Shown here piece after piece: positions 24,087-34,752 of a stretch of 64,000 nucleotides of DNA. The stretch spans positions 1-64,000 of the forward strand of contig NZ_NERX01000008.1 of NCBI RefSeq assembly GCF_003063335.1, in the 5' to 3' direction. This DNA is from Limnohabitans sp. MMS-10A-192. GTDB lineage: Bacteria > Pseudomonadota > Gammaproteobacteria > Burkholderiales > Burkholderiaceae_C. The notes under the pieces are model-generated. The model searched no databases. It saw only the letters and a list, made by a program, of their open reading frames with translations, and was not told the origin of the DNA. The position numbers were made by a program, and so were the translations under genes. The stretch's first letter is position 1; each line of letters opens with the position of its first letter.

Positions 24087-27000
24087 ATGTCCCAAGGTCT
24101 CATCCGCATCCGTGGCGCCCGCCAGCACAACCTCAAAAACCTTGACCTGGACATCCGCACCGGCGAGTTGACGGTGGTCACCGGCCCCAGCGGCTCGGGC
24201 AAATCGAGCCTGGTGTTTGACACCTTGTACGCCGAAGGCCAGCGCCGCTACGTAGAGACCTTCAGCGCCTATGCCCGACAGTTCCTCGACCGCATGGACA
24301 AACCGGCAGTCGACAAGGTCGAAGGCGTGCCCCCCGCGATTGCGATCGACCAGACCAACCCGGTGCGCAGCTCCCGCTCCACCGTGGGCACCATGACCGA
24401 GCTGAACGACCACCTCAAGTTGTCGTTTGCGCGTTTGGGGCAGCTGTTTGACAAGGACACCGCGCAGCCCGTGCGCCACGACAGCCCCGAGACGGTTTAC
24501 GCCGAGCTGGCGCTGCGTGCGGCGCAAGCCCAAGACCCGCGCCTGTACCTGACCTTCCCGGTCGAGCTGCCTGCGAGCACCAGCGCCGAGCAGGTCGAGC
24601 AATGGCTCTCGGCCAGCGGCTTCACCAAGGTGCAGGCCGAACGTGAAGTGGCCACGCCCACCGGACCGCGCAAAGTGCTCGATGTGGTGGCCGACCGTTT
24701 CCGTTTGGGCTCGGCCGAAAAGATCCGCGTGATCGAAGCGATTGAAGTCGCGCTCAAGCGCGGCAGTGGTCGCCTCAATGTGTATGTGGACTTGCCTGTC
24801 ATTGCGAGCGAAGCGCGGCAATCCAGTCCTGAACCGTCACGTGATGTCGTTCTTCGTGATGGCATGGGGCCGATCATTTGGCGCTTTTCCACCGGCCTGC
24901 ATTGCCCAGACAGTGACCAGCGTTACACCGACCCGATCCCGTCGATGTTCTCCTTCAACTCCGCCGTGGGCGCGTGCGAGACCTGCCGCGGCTTTGGTCG
25001 CGTGATTGGTGTGGACTATGGCCTGGTCATCCCCAACGACAAGCTCACTTTGCGGGCCGGCGCCATCAAGACCATCCAGACCCCCGCCTGGAAAGAGTGC
25101 CAAGACGACCTGATGCGCCATGCCGAGACCGAAGGCATCCCGCGTGACACGGCCTGGGCGCAGCTGTCTGAAGAGCACAAACACTGGGTCATCCATGGCT
25201 CGCCCTTGTGGAAGGGCAAGTGGAACCAGCAGTGGTACGGTATCACGCGCTTCTTTGAGTACCTGGAAAGCAAGGCCTACAAGATGCACATCCGCGTGCT
25301 CTTGTCCAAATACCGCAGCTACACCGAATGCCCCACCTGCAATGGCGCACGCTTGAAGACCGAAAGCCTGCTCTGGCGCATGGGCTCGCTGAACGACGCG
25401 AACGCGGTGCTGCCCGGTGCCAAGCGCTTCATGCCCGCAGGCGTGAAGTGGAGCCGTGCCCAGCTCGAAGCCCTGCCGGGCCTGAGCCTGCACGACATGA
25501 TGATCATGCCGATCGACCAGCTGCGCACTTTCTTTGACCGCATGAGCGCCACCGCGGTGGCCGAGGCCTCGCAAGACGCCGAAGCACAAGCGCTCAAACT
25601 GCTGCTCGAAGAAATCACCACCCGCCTCAAATACCTGTGCGACGTGGGTATTGGCTACCTCACCCTCGATCGCCAAAGCCGCACGCTCAGCGGCGGTGAG
25701 GTGCAGCGCATCAACCTGACCACGGCTTTGGGCACCAGCTTGGTGAACACCTTGTTCGTGCTGGATGAGCCCAGCATCGGTCTGCACCCGCGTGACATGA
25801 ACCGCATCACCCAGGCCATGCACCGCCTGCGCGACGCGGGCAACACGCTGGTGGTGGTCGAGCACGACCCGGCCGTGATGATGGCGGCTGACCGCATGAT
25901 CGACATGGGCCCCGGCCCGGGTGAGCGCGGCGGCCAGATCGTGTTCGATGGCAGCACAGCCGACCTGCGCAAGGCCGACACGCTGACGGGCGCTTATTTG
26001 GGCGGGCGCAAGCAAGTGGGCCTGGGCTTCAAACGCATGGTGACCGACAGTACGCCGCGTTTGATTTTGGAAGGCGCCCGCGAGCACAACCTGCAAAACA
26101 TCAGCGTGGACTTTCCGCTGCAACGCCTGGTCACCATCACAGGTGTCAGCGGTTCGGGCAAGTCGAGTTTGATCCAGGACGTGCTGGCCCCCGCACTGAT
26201 GCGCCACTTTGGCAAAGCCACCGAAACGCCCGGCGCGCACGACCGCCTGCTGGGCGCCGACCACCTGAGCGATGTGGTGTTTGTCGACCAGTCGCCCATC
26301 GGCAAAACAGCCCGCTCCAACCCGGTGAGTTATGTGGGCGCGTGGGACGCGATCCGCGAGATTTTTGCCACCGCGCCAGAGGCGCGTCAGCGCGGCTACA
26401 CCGCCAGCAAGTTCAGCTTCAACAGCGGCGATGGCCGTTGCCCCACCTGCGGCGGCTCGGGCTTTGAGCACGTCGAGATGCAATTTTTGAGCGATGTGTA
26501 TTTGCGCTGCCCCGACTGCGATGGCAAGCGCTACCGTCCCGAAATTCTGGAAATCACCATCGAGCGTCAGGCCATCGGTGGCCAGCCCCGCCTGCTGAAT
26601 GTGGCGGACATCCTGGACCTCACCGTGAGCGAAGCCGCCGCCTTGTTCGCGCAAGACCGCGACGTGATCCGCGCCTTGCAGCCCATCGTCGATGTGGGCC
26701 TCGAATACGTGCGCCTGGGCCAGCCTGTGCCCACGCTCTCGGGCGGCGAAGCGCAACGGCTCAAGCTCGCAGGCTTTTTGGCCGAGGCGGCCAAAAGTGC
26801 GTCCAAGAGTCGCCAGAGCTTGGCCCGCAAAGGCACGCTGTTTTTGTTCGACGAGCCGACCACTGGCCTGCACTTTGACGACATCGCCAAGCTCATGCGC
26901 GCCCTGCGCAAGTTGCTCGAAGCCGGGCATTCGCTCATCGTCATTGAGCACAACCTCGATGTGATCCGCGCCAGCGACTGGTTGATCGACCTGGGCCCCG

Positions 27001-30000
27001 AAGGCGGCTATGCCGGTGGCCTGATCGTGGCCCAGGGCACGCCCGAAGACGTGCGGCAACACGCGACCTCCCACACCGGTTTGGCGTTGCGTGAATATGC
27101 CGAGGCCATGGGGGAGGTGGGGGTGGTGCGGGAGAAGGGGGTTGACTACCCATGGTCCGTCACTGCGAGCGAAGCGCGGCAGTCCATGTCTGGATCGCCA
27201 CCTCGCTTCGCTCCTCGCGATGACGGGGGCAAAGATACGCCTCGCAAGGCGCTCAACAACAACATCCAGATCGTCAACGCCAAAGAGCACAACCTCAAAA
27301 ACCTGAGCGTGGACATTCCACGCGGCAAGTTCAACGTGGTCACGGGCGTCAGCGGCTCGGGCAAGTCCACGTTGGCGTTTGACATCCTGTTCAACGAAGG
27401 CCAGCGCCGTTATCTGGAAAGCCTGAACGCCTACGCCCGAAGCATCGTGCAGCCCGCAGGCCGCCCCGAGGTGGATGCGGTCTATGGCATCCCGCCTACG
27501 GTGGCGATCGAGCAGCGCCTGTCTCGCGGTGGCCGCAAATCCACCGTGGGCACCACCACCGAGGTCTGGCATTTCTTGCGCCTGCTGTACGTCAAGCTGG
27601 GCATTCAGCACTGTGTGCACGACGACACCCCGGTGCAACCGCAAACGCCCGACAGCATCGCTGCGCAGTTGATGACGCAGTTCCGAGGGCAGCACATTGG
27701 CCTCTTGTCGCCGCTGGTGGTCAACCGCAAAGGCGTGTACACCGAGCTGGCCGACTGGGCGCGCCCACGCGGCTACACCCACCTGCGCGTCGACGGCGAG
27801 TTTTTGCCGACGCAAGGCTTTCCGCGCATCGACCGTTTCAAGGAACACAACATCGAGCTGCCTGTGGCCAGCCTCGATGTGGTGCCGGGCAATGAAACCG
27901 CCTTGCGCCAGGCGCTGGGCAAAGCGCTGGAGCATGGCAAAGGCGTGATGCATGTGCTGAGCGATTTGGGCAATCTGCGCGAAGCCATGTTCAACGGCGA
28001 ATCCACCGCCCGCATTGGCCAGCACCGGGTGTTTTCCACGCTGCGTGCCTGCCCCGCTTGCGCCACGTCTTATGCCGAACTCGACCCGCGCCTGTTCTCG
28101 TACAACAGCAAGCACGGCTGGTGCACCGACTGCGTGGGCACGGGCGTCAAGCTCAGCAAGGACGAGCGCAAAGTGTTCGACGACTCGGTGCGTGACGAGA
28201 AAGAAAAAGGCCGCGAACAAACCTTTGCCGAGCCCGAGATCGAAGACTTGGCCAACGTGGCCTGCCCGAGCTGCGAGGGGACGCGCCTGAACGCCACGGC
28301 ACGTGCCGTGCGCCTGAGCTCGGCCAATGGCCAGGCTTGGCGCATCACCGACATCGCCAGCCTGTCCGTCAGCGACGTGCGCCAGTGGGTGGAAAAACTC
28401 CAGCTCGTGGGCCGCGATGCCGACATCGCCCGCGACTTGGTGCCCGAGATCAAGAGCCGTTTGGAGTTTCTGGAAGAGGTCGGTCTGGGCTACCTCACGC
28501 TCGACCGGGGTGCGCCCACACTCTCGGGTGGCGAGGCGCAACGCATCCGCCTGGCCGCGCAGCTGGGCAGCAACCTGCAAGGCGTGTGTTACGTGCTGGA
28601 CGAACCCACCATTGGCCTGCACGCCCGCGACAACCAGATCTTGCTGAATGCCCTGCACAAATTGGGCGACAAGGGCAACACCTTGGTGGTGGTGGAGCAC
28701 GACGAAGACACCATCCGCCGCGCCGACCACATCATCGACATTGGCCCCAGTGCGGGCAAACGCGGTGGCCGTCTGGTGGCAGAAGGCTCGGTGGCCGACA
28801 TCACGGCCTCGGCCGAGTCGCAAACCGGCCGCTATTTGTTGCACGCGATGAAGCACCCTTTGCAGGTGCGGCGCGAAGTCACTGGATCGCCACGCTTCGC
28901 TCGCGATGACAAATCCAAAACCCTTCGCGATGACAAAGTGGGTGCCGTCATGGCGAGGAGCGCAGCGACGCGGCCATCCATGCCCGAAGCACCGCAAACG
29001 CCTGAACTGCAATGGCTCACCCTCAACGGCGCCAACCTGCACAACCTGCGTCAGGTCGATGTGCAAGTGCCCCTCAAACGCTTGGTCGCCGTCACCGGTG
29101 TCAGTGGCTCCGGCAAATCTACCTTGGCCCGCGATGTCTTGCTGGCCAATGTGCAAGCGCTGGTCAGCCAGCGCTCCACCTTCGCAGGCCGTACTGCGCA
29201 AGACGCAGGCCAACGCGTGGCTTTGAACGCCTGCGCCGATGTGCAAGGCTTTGAGACGATTGACCGCGTGCTCGAAGTCGACCAGACCCCGATTGGCAAA
29301 ACACCGCGTTCGTGCCCGGCCACCTACATCGGCTTTTGGGACACGATCCGCAAACTGTTTGCCGAAACACTCGAAGCCAAAGCCCGGGGTTATGCCGCCG
29401 GGCGCTTCAGCTTCAACACCGGCGAAGGCCGCTGCCCCAGCTGCGAAGGCCAGGGCATGCGCACCATCGAGATGAGCTTTTTGCCCGACGTGAAAGTGCC
29501 TTGCGAAACCTGCCGTGGCGCCCGCTTCAGCCCCGAGACCTTGGCCGTGACTTGGCGCGGCAAGAGCATTGGCGACGTGCTGCAGATGGAAGTGGACGAG
29601 GCGGTGGACTTCTTCGCCACCATGCCCAGCATCGCGCACCCGCTGCAGCTGCTCAAAGACGTGGGCTTGGGTTACCTCACGCTGGGCCAGCCTTCACCCA
29701 CGCTCAGCGGTGGCGAGGCGCAGCGCATCAAGCTGGTGACCGAACTCACCAAAGTGCGTGACGAAGTGGGCAAGCGCGGCAACAAGGCGCCGCACACGCT
29801 CTATGTGCTGGACGAGCCCACCGTGGGCCTGCACATGGCCGACGTGGACAAGCTCATCAGCGTGCTGCACCGCCTGGTCAACGCCGGTCACAGCGTGGTC
29901 GTGATCGAACACGACCTGGACGTGATCGCCGAAGCGGACTGGGTGATTGACCTCGGCCCCGAAGGCGGCAACGCAGGCGGCCGCATCGTCGCCGCCACCA

Positions 30001-30071
30001 CGCCAGAAGCCTTGGTGCTTTTGGGCACCCACACCGGCAAGGCGCTGGCGCCGGTGCTGGCGAGGGCTTGA
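24087..30071 (+). CDS. uvrA: Double-length UvrA (tandem excinuclease ABC subunit A)
   Basis: A 1994-residue protein made of two complete UvrA units, about residues 1-1020 and 1050-1994; ordinary UvrA has about 940. Four ATPase domains each keep a Walker A ([36 protein letters not shown]) and LSGGE signature followed by a DEP Walker B. Zinc-module CxxC pairs are present in both units. Long fused UvrA proteins are known in proteobacteria, and UvrA starts the damage-recognition step of nucleotide-excision repair. Three family B palindromes are read through in frame at codons 238-259, 1025-1046 and 1598-1632. The second sits exactly at the junction of the two units. The fusion may act as a built-in dimer. 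A separate normal uvrA may exist outside the window. Confidence 0.9.
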   Translation: MSQGLIRIRGARQHNLKNLDLDIRTGELTVVTGPSGSGKSSLVFDTLYAEGQRRYVETFSAYARQFLDRMDKPAVDKVEGVPPAIAIDQTNPVRSSRSTVGTMTELNDHLKLSFARLGQLFDKDTAQPVRHDSPETVYAELALRAAQAQDPRLYLTFPVELPASTSAEQVEQWLSASGFTKVQAEREVATPTGPRKVLDVVADRFRLGSAEKIRVIEAIEVALKRGSGRLNVYVDLPVIASEARQSSPEPSRDVVLRDGMGPIIWRFSTGLHCPDSDQRYTDPIPSMFSFNSAVGACETCRGFGRVIGVDYGLVIPNDKLTLRAGAIKTIQTPAWKECQDDLMRHAETEGIPRDTAWAQLSEEHKHWVIHGSPLWKGKWNQQWYGITRFFEYLESKAYKMHIRVLLSKYRSYTECPTCNGARLKTESLLWRMGSLNDANAVLPGAKRFMPAGVKWSRAQLEALPGLSLHDMMIMPIDQLRTFFDRMSATAVAEASQDAEAQALKLLLEEITTRLKYLCDVGIGYLTLDRQSRTLSGGEVQRINLTTALGTSLVNTLFVLDEPSIGLHPRDMNRITQAMHRLRDAGNTLVVVEHDPAVMMAADRMIDMGPGPGERGGQIVFDGSTADLRKADTLTGAYLGGRKQVGLGFKRMVTDSTPRLILEGAREHNLQNISVDFPLQRLVTITGVSGSGKSSLIQDVLAPALMRHFGKATETPGAHDRLLGADHLSDVVFVDQSPIGKTARSNPVSYVGAWDAIREIFATAPEARQRGYTASKFSFNSGDGRCPTCGGSGFEHVEMQFLSDVYLRCPDCDGKRYRPEILEITIERQAIGGQPRLLNVADILDLTVSEAAALFAQDRDVIRALQPIVDVGLEYVRLGQPVPTLSGGEAQRLKLAGFLAEAAKSASKSRQSLARKGTLFLFDEPTTGLHFDDIAKLMRALRKLLEAGHSLIVIEHNLDVIRASDWLIDLGPEGGYAGGLIVAQGTPEDVRQHATSHTGLALREYAEAMGEVGVVREKGVDYPWSVTASEARQSMSGSPPRFAPRDDGGKDTPRKALNNNIQIVNAKEHNLKNLSVDIPRGKFNVVTGVSGSGKSTLAFDILFNEGQRRYLESLNAYARSIVQPAGRPEVDAVYGIPPTVAIEQRLSRGGRKSTVGTTTEVWHFLRLLYVKLGIQHCVHDDTPVQPQTPDSIAAQLMTQFRGQHIGLLSPLVVNRKGVYTELADWARPRGYTHLRVDGEFLPTQGFPRIDRFKEHNIELPVASLDVVPGNETALRQALGKALEHGKGVMHVLSDLGNLREAMFNGESTARIGQHRVFSTLRACPACATSYAELDPRLFSYNSKHGWCTDCVGTGVKLSKDERKVFDDSVRDEKEKGREQTFAEPEIEDLANVACPSCEGTRLNATARAVRLSSANGQAWRITDIASLSVSDVRQWVEKLQLVGRDADIARDLVPEIKSRLEFLEEVGLGYLTLDRGAPTLSGGEAQRIRLAAQLGSNLQGVCYVLDEPTIGLHARDNQILLNALHKLGDKGNTLVVVEHDEDTIRRADHIIDIGPSAGKRGGRLVAEGSVADITASAESQTGRYLLHAMKHPLQVRREVTGSPRFARDDKSKTLRDDKVGAVMARSAATRPSMPEAPQTPELQWLTLNGANLHNLRQVDVQVPLKRLVAVTGVSGSGKSTLARDVLLANVQALVSQRSTFAGRTAQDAGQRVALNACADVQGFETIDRVLEVDQTPIGKTPRSCPATYIGFWDTIRKLFAETLEAKARGYAAGRFSFNTGEGRCPSCEGQGMRTIEMSFLPDVKVPCETCRGARFSPETLAVTWRGKSIGDVLQMEVDEAVDFFATMPSIAHPLQLLKDVGLGYLTLGQPSPTLSGGEAQRIKLVTELTKVRDEVGKRGNKAPHTLYVLDEPTVGLHMADVDKLISVLHRLVNAGHSVVVIEHDLDVIAEADWVIDLGPEGGNAGGRIVAATTPEALVLLGTHTGKALAPVLARA
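24798..24862 (+). repeat. Family B element inside uvrA, copy 1
   Basis: GTCATTGCGAGCGAAGCGCG continues as GCAATCCAGT, the consensus left arm, with a decayed right arm ending CTTCGTGATGG. It is read as [10 protein letters not shown] and following residues at codons 238-259. It falls where UvrA proteins have the domain that precedes the second zinc module, in a region of variable length. Confidence 0.85.
27159..27224 (+). repeat. Family B element at the junction of the two UvrA units
   Basis: Left arm GTCACTGCGAGCGAAGCGCG and right arm CTCGCTTCGCTCCTCGCGATG are both well preserved. The element is read as [10 protein letters not shown]...RFAPRDD (codons 1025-1046) in the same frame as copy 1. 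It forms most of the linker between the two UvrA units. Confidence 0.88.
28878..28982 (+). repeat. Family B element pair inside uvrA, copy 3
   Basis: A right arm (ACGCTTCGCTCGCGATGAC) comes first, then a left arm (GTCATGGCGAGGAGCGCAGC) ending CCATCCATG. This is an inverted order compared with copy 2. It is read as GSPRFARDD and [11 protein letters not shown] at codons 1598-1632, the linker between the two ATPase halves of the second unit. Confidence 0.85.
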
Positions 30072-30092
30072 TGGCATGTGAGGGCCGCCAAG

Positions 30093-30260
30093 ATGGACCC
30101 CGGGTCAAGCCCGGGGTGACAAGCTATGCGCTTTGCCGTTCCATTTCAAATGTCATCCCGGGCTTGACCCGGGATCCATGCCCGCTTACGTCATCCCGGA
30201 CGTGATCCGGGATCCATGTCTGTCCCCTTGTGTCATCCCGGACGTGATCCGGGATCCATG
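30093..30260. repeat. Cluster of four family A palindromes
   Basis: Four 29-bp units fill most of the 198-bp gap between uvrA and the methyltransferase gene: one reversed at 30093-30121 and three forward at 30152-30180, 30190-30218 and 30232-30260. The core is ATCCCGGG-cttga-CCCGGGAT or ATCCCGGA-cgtga-TCCGGGAT, so both core types form a stem with a 5-base loop. The two genes converge here. The repeats may act as the transcription stop, but no T run follows. No gene is seen in this gap. Confidence 0.9.
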
Positions 30261-30269
30261 CCCGCTGGA

Positions 30270-31427
30270 CTACAGGCTTCCCAAGCGCCACAGCGAAGTC
30301 ACCTCCGCCGCCCGTGCCGCATGCAGCGGGTCTGACGCGTCCTGCGCTTTGCCGTGCACCGGCTTCACGTCCATGCGGCCCAGCACCTGCAGGCCTGCAT
30401 CGGCGATCCAGCTCAGCAAGGCTTCGCGGGTGCGCAAGCCCAAATGCTCGGCCAGGTCCGACAGGATCAGCCAGCCTTCACCGCCTTCGCACAGGTGTGC
30501 TTTCAAGCCGCCCAAAAAGCCCTTGAGCATCTGGCTGCCTTCGTCGTAGACCGCCTGCTCCAGCACCGAGGTGGGGCGGGCCGGCAACCACGGTGGGTTG
30601 CACACCACCAGCGCGGCCTGGCCGGGCGGGAACAAATCGGCTTGCAGCAGCTGCACCTGGTTTTGCAGGCCCAGACGTTGCAGGTTGTCGCGGGCGCAGG
30701 CCAGCGCACGCTCGGCCATGTCGGTGGCCACCACTTGGCTTGCCCCCCGCCGGGCCAGCACGGCCGACAGTACGCCGGTGCCCACGCCAATGTCAAAAGC
30801 CACCGAGTGTTCTTTCAGGGCCGCAGGCAGTGGCGCTTGGGTCACCAAGGCCACATACTCGCCGCGCACCGGCGAGAACACGCCGTAATGAGGGTGGATG
30901 CGCAGGCCTTCGCCCAATGCGGGCACTTCGACGCCATTTTTGCGCCACTCAAAAGCACCGATCACGCCCTGCAAGGCGCGCAGCGAGATCACCGAAGACT
31001 GCCCATTGGCGGGGCCAAAGGCTTGCGCACACGCTTGCTTGGCATCGGGCGCGCGGCGCAGCGTGATGCCGTAGTCGCCGTTCAACTCGATCAGGATCTG
31101 GTTCAGCACACGCGTGCGCTGGGCTTGCGCCTGGCGGTGGGTGTGAAAAGCCGCACCGGGCACAGGCGCGGTTGCATCGGCTTTTTTGCGTTTGACTTTT
31201 TGTGGCTTGTCGATGCGCCGTGCCATCGCTTGCAGCAATTGGCGGGCGTTTTGAAAGTCGCCGCGCCACAGCAAGCCCGTGCCCTCGCAAGCCAGGCGGT
31301 AAGCCGCATCGGCGGTCAGGGTGTCGTCGGCCAGCACCACGCGGGCGGGCAGGTTCTGGTCCGAGCGCCACAGAGCCGAGCGTTCGCTGTCTTTTTCAGA
31401 CCAAGTCAAAAGGGTGGGGGTGTTCAT
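30270..31427 (-). CDS. Class I SAM-dependent methyltransferase (NPPW type)
   Basis: A 385-residue protein with a Rossmann methyltransferase domain in the C half: motif I VAFDIGVGTGVLSAVLARRG, and motif IV VCNPPWLPA, the NPP(Y/W) signature of enzymes that methylate amide or exocyclic nitrogen, such as PrmC/HemK, PrmB or RlmG-like proteins. The N-terminal 150 residues are not recognised and probably select the substrate. The ATG at 31427 follows the HAD gene stop by 2 bases; a GTG at 31433 overlapping that stop is an alternative. The target (rRNA or protein) is not determined. Confidence 0.83.
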   Translation of the reverse strand: MNTPTLLTWSEKDSERSALWRSDQNLPARVVLADDTLTADAAYRLACEGTGLLWRGDFQNARQLLQAMARRIDKPQKVKRKKADATAPVPGAAFHTHRQAQAQRTRVLNQILIELNGDYGITLRRAPDAKQACAQAFGPANGQSSVISLRALQGVIGAFEWRKNGVEVPALGEGLRIHPHYGVFSPVRGEYVALVTQAPLPAALKEHSVAFDIGVGTGVLSAVLARRGASQVVATDMAERALACARDNLQRLGLQNQVQLLQADLFPPGQAALVVCNPPWLPARPTSVLEQAVYDEGSQMLKGFLGGLKAHLCEGGEGWLILSDLAEHLGLRTREALLSWIADAGLQVLGRMDVKPVHGKAQDASDPLHAARAAEVTSLWRLGSL

Positions 31428-31429
31428 GT

Positions 31430-32218
31430 TCACGAGATGCCGTTCAGCAGGTGTTGTGCCAATTCGGCAAAGCCCGCGCCACGTTCACCGGTGGTGATGT
31501 AGCGGGGAGGGTGTGTCAGCTGCGCTTCAAAGCGCCGGATGTTGGCCACGCCCACGCTGTGCGGGAAGCGTTCAAACATCACTTGGTCATTGGTGGAGTC
31601 TCCCACATAAACCCAGCGCTCGATCTCGGCGTCCAGATCGCGGCCCCACAGCTCGCGCACGATCCAGCGGGCGCCCGAGAGCTTGCTGTGCGCGCCAAAC
31701 CAGCCGTTGATGTGGATGCTGCTCACGGTGGCGCTCATGCCTTCGCTGCGCATGATCTGCACCACCGCGTCGATGGCGCTTTGCGGCAGGTGCGCGAACT
31801 CGCTGTGGTCGACGGCGATGTCGGTCTCGCGGCCCGGATGGTCTTGCGACAGCTGTGCACCGGGCACCTCGCGCAGCACGCGTTGGCCAACAGCCTGCAT
31901 GCGCGCCAAGTTGCGCTCACGTGTGGCGGCGTCTTGTTGGTAAATCTTGCGCAGCCCATGCGCCGGTGTGGCCAGCAAACCCACAGCGCCGTTCTCGGCC
32001 ACGATCGCGTCCACCGGCCAGCGGTTCACAAAAGGCGCGCTCCAGCCCACCGGCCGACCGGTGATCGGCACCACCTGCAAGCCAGCGGCTTTCAGATCGG
32101 CCAGTGCCTGCAAGGCATCGGGCGTGATGGCGCCTTCGGTGGTCAGGGTGTCGTCGATGTCGGTGAACACGCCGATGGGGCGCAGGCCGCGTGTGGACCA
32201 GGAGGGGAGTTTCAGCAT
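31430..32218 (-). CDS. HAD-superfamily phosphatase (Cof/MPGP-like)
   Basis: A 262-residue HAD hydrolase with a type IIB cap. Motif I is VFTDIDDTLTTEG, with the nucleophile and acid/base aspartates, motif II is VVPITGRP, and motif IV is VYVGDSTNDQVMF. The best-known relatives hydrolyse sugar phosphates or mannosyl-3-phosphoglycerate. Substrate is unknown here. It lies immediately upstream of the methyltransferase gene on the same strand. Confidence 0.86.
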   Translation of the reverse strand: MLKLPSWSTRGLRPIGVFTDIDDTLTTEGAITPDALQALADLKAAGLQVVPITGRPVGWSAPFVNRWPVDAIVAENGAVGLLATPAHGLRKIYQQDAATRERNLARMQAVGQRVLREVPGAQLSQDHPGRETDIAVDHSEFAHLPQSAIDAVVQIMRSEGMSATVSSIHINGWFGAHSKLSGARWIVRELWGRDLDAEIERWVYVGDSTNDQVMFERFPHSVGVANIRRFEAQLTHPPRYITTGERGAGFAELAQHLLNGIS

Positions 32219-32264
32219 GGTGAAGGCTTCAGGTCAGGCCCCGTTGTGAGGCCGGCCCGGATTC

Positions 32265-32296
32265 AATGGACGGCGTCGCTGAAGCGCCGGTCCATT
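32265..32296. other. Hairpin between the HAD and SPOR-protein genes
   Basis: AATGGACGGCG and CGCCGGTCCATT form an 11-bp stem with one bulged G, in the 92-bp gap after the SPOR-protein stop. In the direction of those genes no T run follows, so it is a weak terminator candidate at best. Confidence 0.35.
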
Positions 32297-32310
32297 TTGC
32301 CTCAATGCCT

Positions 32311-33561
32311 TCAGGGCGCGGAGGCCACCAGTGGCTTGAGTTTGTCGGTGCCGCGGATGCGCGTACTGGCGCGCCAGTCCAGGCGCGACACATAGTTCTT
32401 GGCCCGATCTTCCGAGCGGAACGGACCCGTCACCACGCTGTATTGCCATTCGTCTGCGTTGGGCGCTTTGCGCACGGCGATGATGCGTGCCGTCCCCAGC
32501 TCCTTGTGCTTGGCCTTGAGTTTTTGGGCCTGGTCTGCGGTGCTGAACGTGCCGTGCTCAACCACCAGCGTGTCGGCGGGCAGTGCCTTGAGCCAGCGGG
32601 CGCCTGTGCGTGCCACCTCGGGCAGTGCCTTGCGGACAGCCGCGGGCGCGGCCATTGGGGCCGGTGCGGGTTGGGGCGCTGCGCTTGCCTTTGGAGGAGC
32701 CTCTGGCTTGGCCACTTCCTTGGCCACTTCCGGCGCAGTAGCCGCTGGGCTGGCGGGTGCTGCAAGGGCAGCGGCTTCACTGGCCGCCACGGCAGTAGCC
32801 AAAGGAGCCGAAGCCACAGCAGCAGATGCTTGCGCAGCAGGTGCAGCGGCGCTCTCAGATGCAGCACTTGCCGCGGCCTGTTCAGGCGCGCGGGTGTCCG
32901 GTGCTGACGGGGCAGAGGTGGATGTCGACCACCAAGCCAGTGCGGCCAAAACAACGGCCCCCGCCAAGCCTGCAGCGACCTTCATGTTCTGACTTGTGCC
33001 ATATGCCGGCCAATGCATCGCCGCGCTGGCGGCCTGAGGCATGTCGCGGGTCTCAGTGAGTGCGTTGTCCAGGGGGTCTGGCGTCATGTTGGGCTCATCG
33101 ACTGCGGCACCTTGCCGCGGCGTTGCATCCAGATCCAGCAAGAGGCTTTCGCTGTTGGCATGGTCTTCCCACGCTTGCAGTGGGCGATTGCTCAGCCAGA
33201 TCACCCGGAAGGGCAGGGCAGGGAACAACTCAATCAGTCGGAAAATGATCGATTGTTGCTCCGCAGAAAGTCGCTCCGCTTCGTCGATCACCCAAATGTG
33301 AATCGGGCCCAGCTTGTCCGTCGGCTTGGCTTGCTGCTCCAGGTAAGGCGCGACGGCTTGGTTGAGCCGGCTGATCAGACTCAGAAACTCGTTGCCGTTG
33401 TATTTGTCGATCTGTACCTGGGCATCCAGGGTCTTCGCACTGGCCAGTATACGGTGCGAAAAAGCCTTCAGTGTGGTGGGGTTCTGGCTGACCAGCCCCA
33501 AGCTGCGCACATCCTCCATCAAATCCTGAGCCAGGTCGATCGGTGAGTCAAAGAGGGTCAT
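32311..33561 (-). CDS. DamX-like SPOR-domain protein with a degenerate AAA-like N-terminus
   Basis: A 416-residue inner-membrane protein. The cytoplasmic part (1-190) resembles an AAA ATPase in its Walker B region (IHIWVIDEAERLSAEQQSII), but no Walker A P-loop is present. One transmembrane helix (residues 193-211, MKVAAGLAGAVVLAALAWW) leads to a periplasmic Ala/Pro-rich linker of about 125 residues and a C-terminal SPOR domain (about 340-416). SPOR domains bind denuded glycan strands at the division septum. DamX of enterobacteria has the same order of parts, so a cell-division role is probable. Confidence 0.82.
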   Translation of the reverse strand: MTLFDSPIDLAQDLMEDVRSLGLVSQNPTTLKAFSHRILASAKTLDAQVQIDKYNGNEFLSLISRLNQAVAPYLEQQAKPTDKLGPIHIWVIDEAERLSAEQQSIIFRLIELFPALPFRVIWLSNRPLQAWEDHANSESLLLDLDATPRQGAAVDEPNMTPDPLDNALTETRDMPQAASAAMHWPAYGTSQNMKVAAGLAGAVVLAALAWWSTSTSAPSAPDTRAPEQAAASAASESAAAPAAQASAAVASAPLATAVAASEAAALAAPASPAATAPEVAKEVAKPEAPPKASAAPQPAPAPMAAPAAVRKALPEVARTGARWLKALPADTLVVEHGTFSTADQAQKLKAKHKELGTARIIAVRKAPNADEWQYSVVTGPFRSEDRAKNYVSRLDWRASTRIRGTDKLKPLVASAP

Positions 33562-33613
33562 GTGTGCAAGCTCCGGGGCAACAGATGGCGTTAGAAGATT
33601 TGTGGCTTTCCAT

Positions 33614-33659
33614 TGTAGAGTCTACAAAAGAAGTCTTTTGAGGCGGCGAGCATGCTCGC
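33614..33659. promoter_or_regulatory. Two palindromes between the SPOR-protein and Bug genes
   Basis: TGTAGA-G-TCTACA (33614-33626) and GCGAGCATGCTCGC (33646-33659) are perfect inverted repeats in the 189-bp divergent gap. Read leftwards, the first overlaps TACAAT, a plausible -10 box for the SPOR-protein gene. Confidence 0.4.
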
Positions 33660-33750
33660 AATCCCTGATGTGCTGGATTGCAAGGGTGACATGCTTTTGG
33701 CCAGTCGCATGGCATCATGTGACCCATTAAATCAACAAATGGAGTCAAAC

Positions 33751-34752
33751 ATGCCCCCCCTCAATCGCCGCCCCGTCTTGAGCGCTGTTGCCGCACTGGC
33801 CTTGTCGCTCGGCAGCTTCATGGCATCTGCCCAGACCACCTGGCCCACCAAACCCGTCAAGATCGTGGTGCCCTTTGCGCCCGGTGGCACCACCGACATC
33901 CTGGCCCGAGCCATCGCCCCTGACCTGTCCAAAGCCTTTGGCCAACAGTTCGTCATTGAAAACAAAGGCGGCGCAGGCGGCAACCTGGGCGCCGAAATCG
34001 TGGCCAAGTCGGCAGGCGACGGCTACACCCTGCTCATGGGCACCGTGGGCACGCACGGCATCAACCGCGCCTTGTATGCCAAGCTGCCCTACGACCCCTT
34101 CAAGGACTTCGCGCCCATCACGCTTGTCGCGGGTGTGCCCAACGTGATGGTGATCAATGCCGAAAAAGCCGTCGCCAACAAGATCAACAACGTCAACGAC
34201 TTCGTCAAGTACGCCAAAGCCAACCCCGGCAAGCTCAACATGGCCTCCAGTGGCAATGGCACCTCCATTCACCTGGCGGGCGAATTGTTCAAGTCCAAGA
34301 CCGGTATTTTCATGGCCCACATTCCTTATCGGGGTTCGGGTCCCGCCCTGCTGGACTTGTCGGGCGGCAACATGGACGTGATGTTTGACAACCTGCCCTC
34401 CGCCATCCCGCTGATCAAAGGCGGCAAACTCAAGGCTCTGGCCGTGACCAGCGCGCAACGCTCTGCGGCCATGCCCGAGCTGCCCACCATCGAAGAAGCG
34501 GCTGGCCTCAAAGGTTTTGAAGCCAGCAGCTGGTTCGGCCTGTTGGCCCCCGCAGGCACACCGCCCGATGTGGTCTCCCGCATCCAGCAAGAAGTCGCCA
34601 AGTCGCTGGCCAGCCCCGCCTTGAAAGAGCGCCTGGCCACCTTGGGCGCCATTCCCAGCGGCAACACACCTGCTCAATTTGCTGCGCTGATCGACAGCGA
34701 GCACAAAAAGTGGGCCGAAGTTGTCAAAGTCTCTGGCGCCAAGGTGGATTGA
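33751..34752 (+). CDS. Bug-family periplasmic solute-binding protein (TTT type)
   Basis: A 333-residue exported binding protein of the tripartite tricarboxylate transporter/Bug family, which is greatly expanded in Burkholderiales. A signal peptide ([20 protein letters not shown]) precedes the mature start [20 protein letters not shown]. Carboxylate-contact regions [14 protein letters not shown] and [19 protein letters not shown] follow. The ATG at 33751 has GGAG 9 bases upstream; earlier in-frame ATGs at 33652 and 33739 lack this. No TctA/TctB permease genes are adjacent. Its stop overlaps the start of the dehalogenase-like gene by one base, so a ligand related to that enzyme's substrate is plausible. 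Confidence 0.92.
   Translation: MPPLNRRPVLSAVAALALSLGSFMASAQTTWPTKPVKIVVPFAPGGTTDILARAIAPDLSKAFGQQFVIENKGGAGGNLGAEIVAKSAGDGYTLLMGTVGTHGINRALYAKLPYDPFKDFAPITLVAGVPNVMVINAEKAVANKINNVNDFVKYAKANPGKLNMASSGNGTSIHLAGELFKSKTGIFMAHIPYRGSGPALLDLSGGNMDVMFDNLPSAIPLIKGGKLKALAVTSAQRSAAMPELPTIEEAAGLKGFEASSWFGLLAPAGTPPDVVSRIQQEVAKSLASPALKERLATLGAIPSGNTPAQFAALIDSEHKKWAEVVKVSGAKVD

Noticed and set aside
24837..29639. 1600-residue open frame antisense to uvrA
   Set aside because: It is the shadow of the GC-rich uvrA codons on the opposite strand. It matches no family, while the forward frame has all UvrA motifs.
30093..30260. Rho-independent terminators between uvrA and the methyltransferase gene
   Set aside because: The hairpins belong to the dispersed family A and have no following T run; they may still slow transcription but are not typical terminators.
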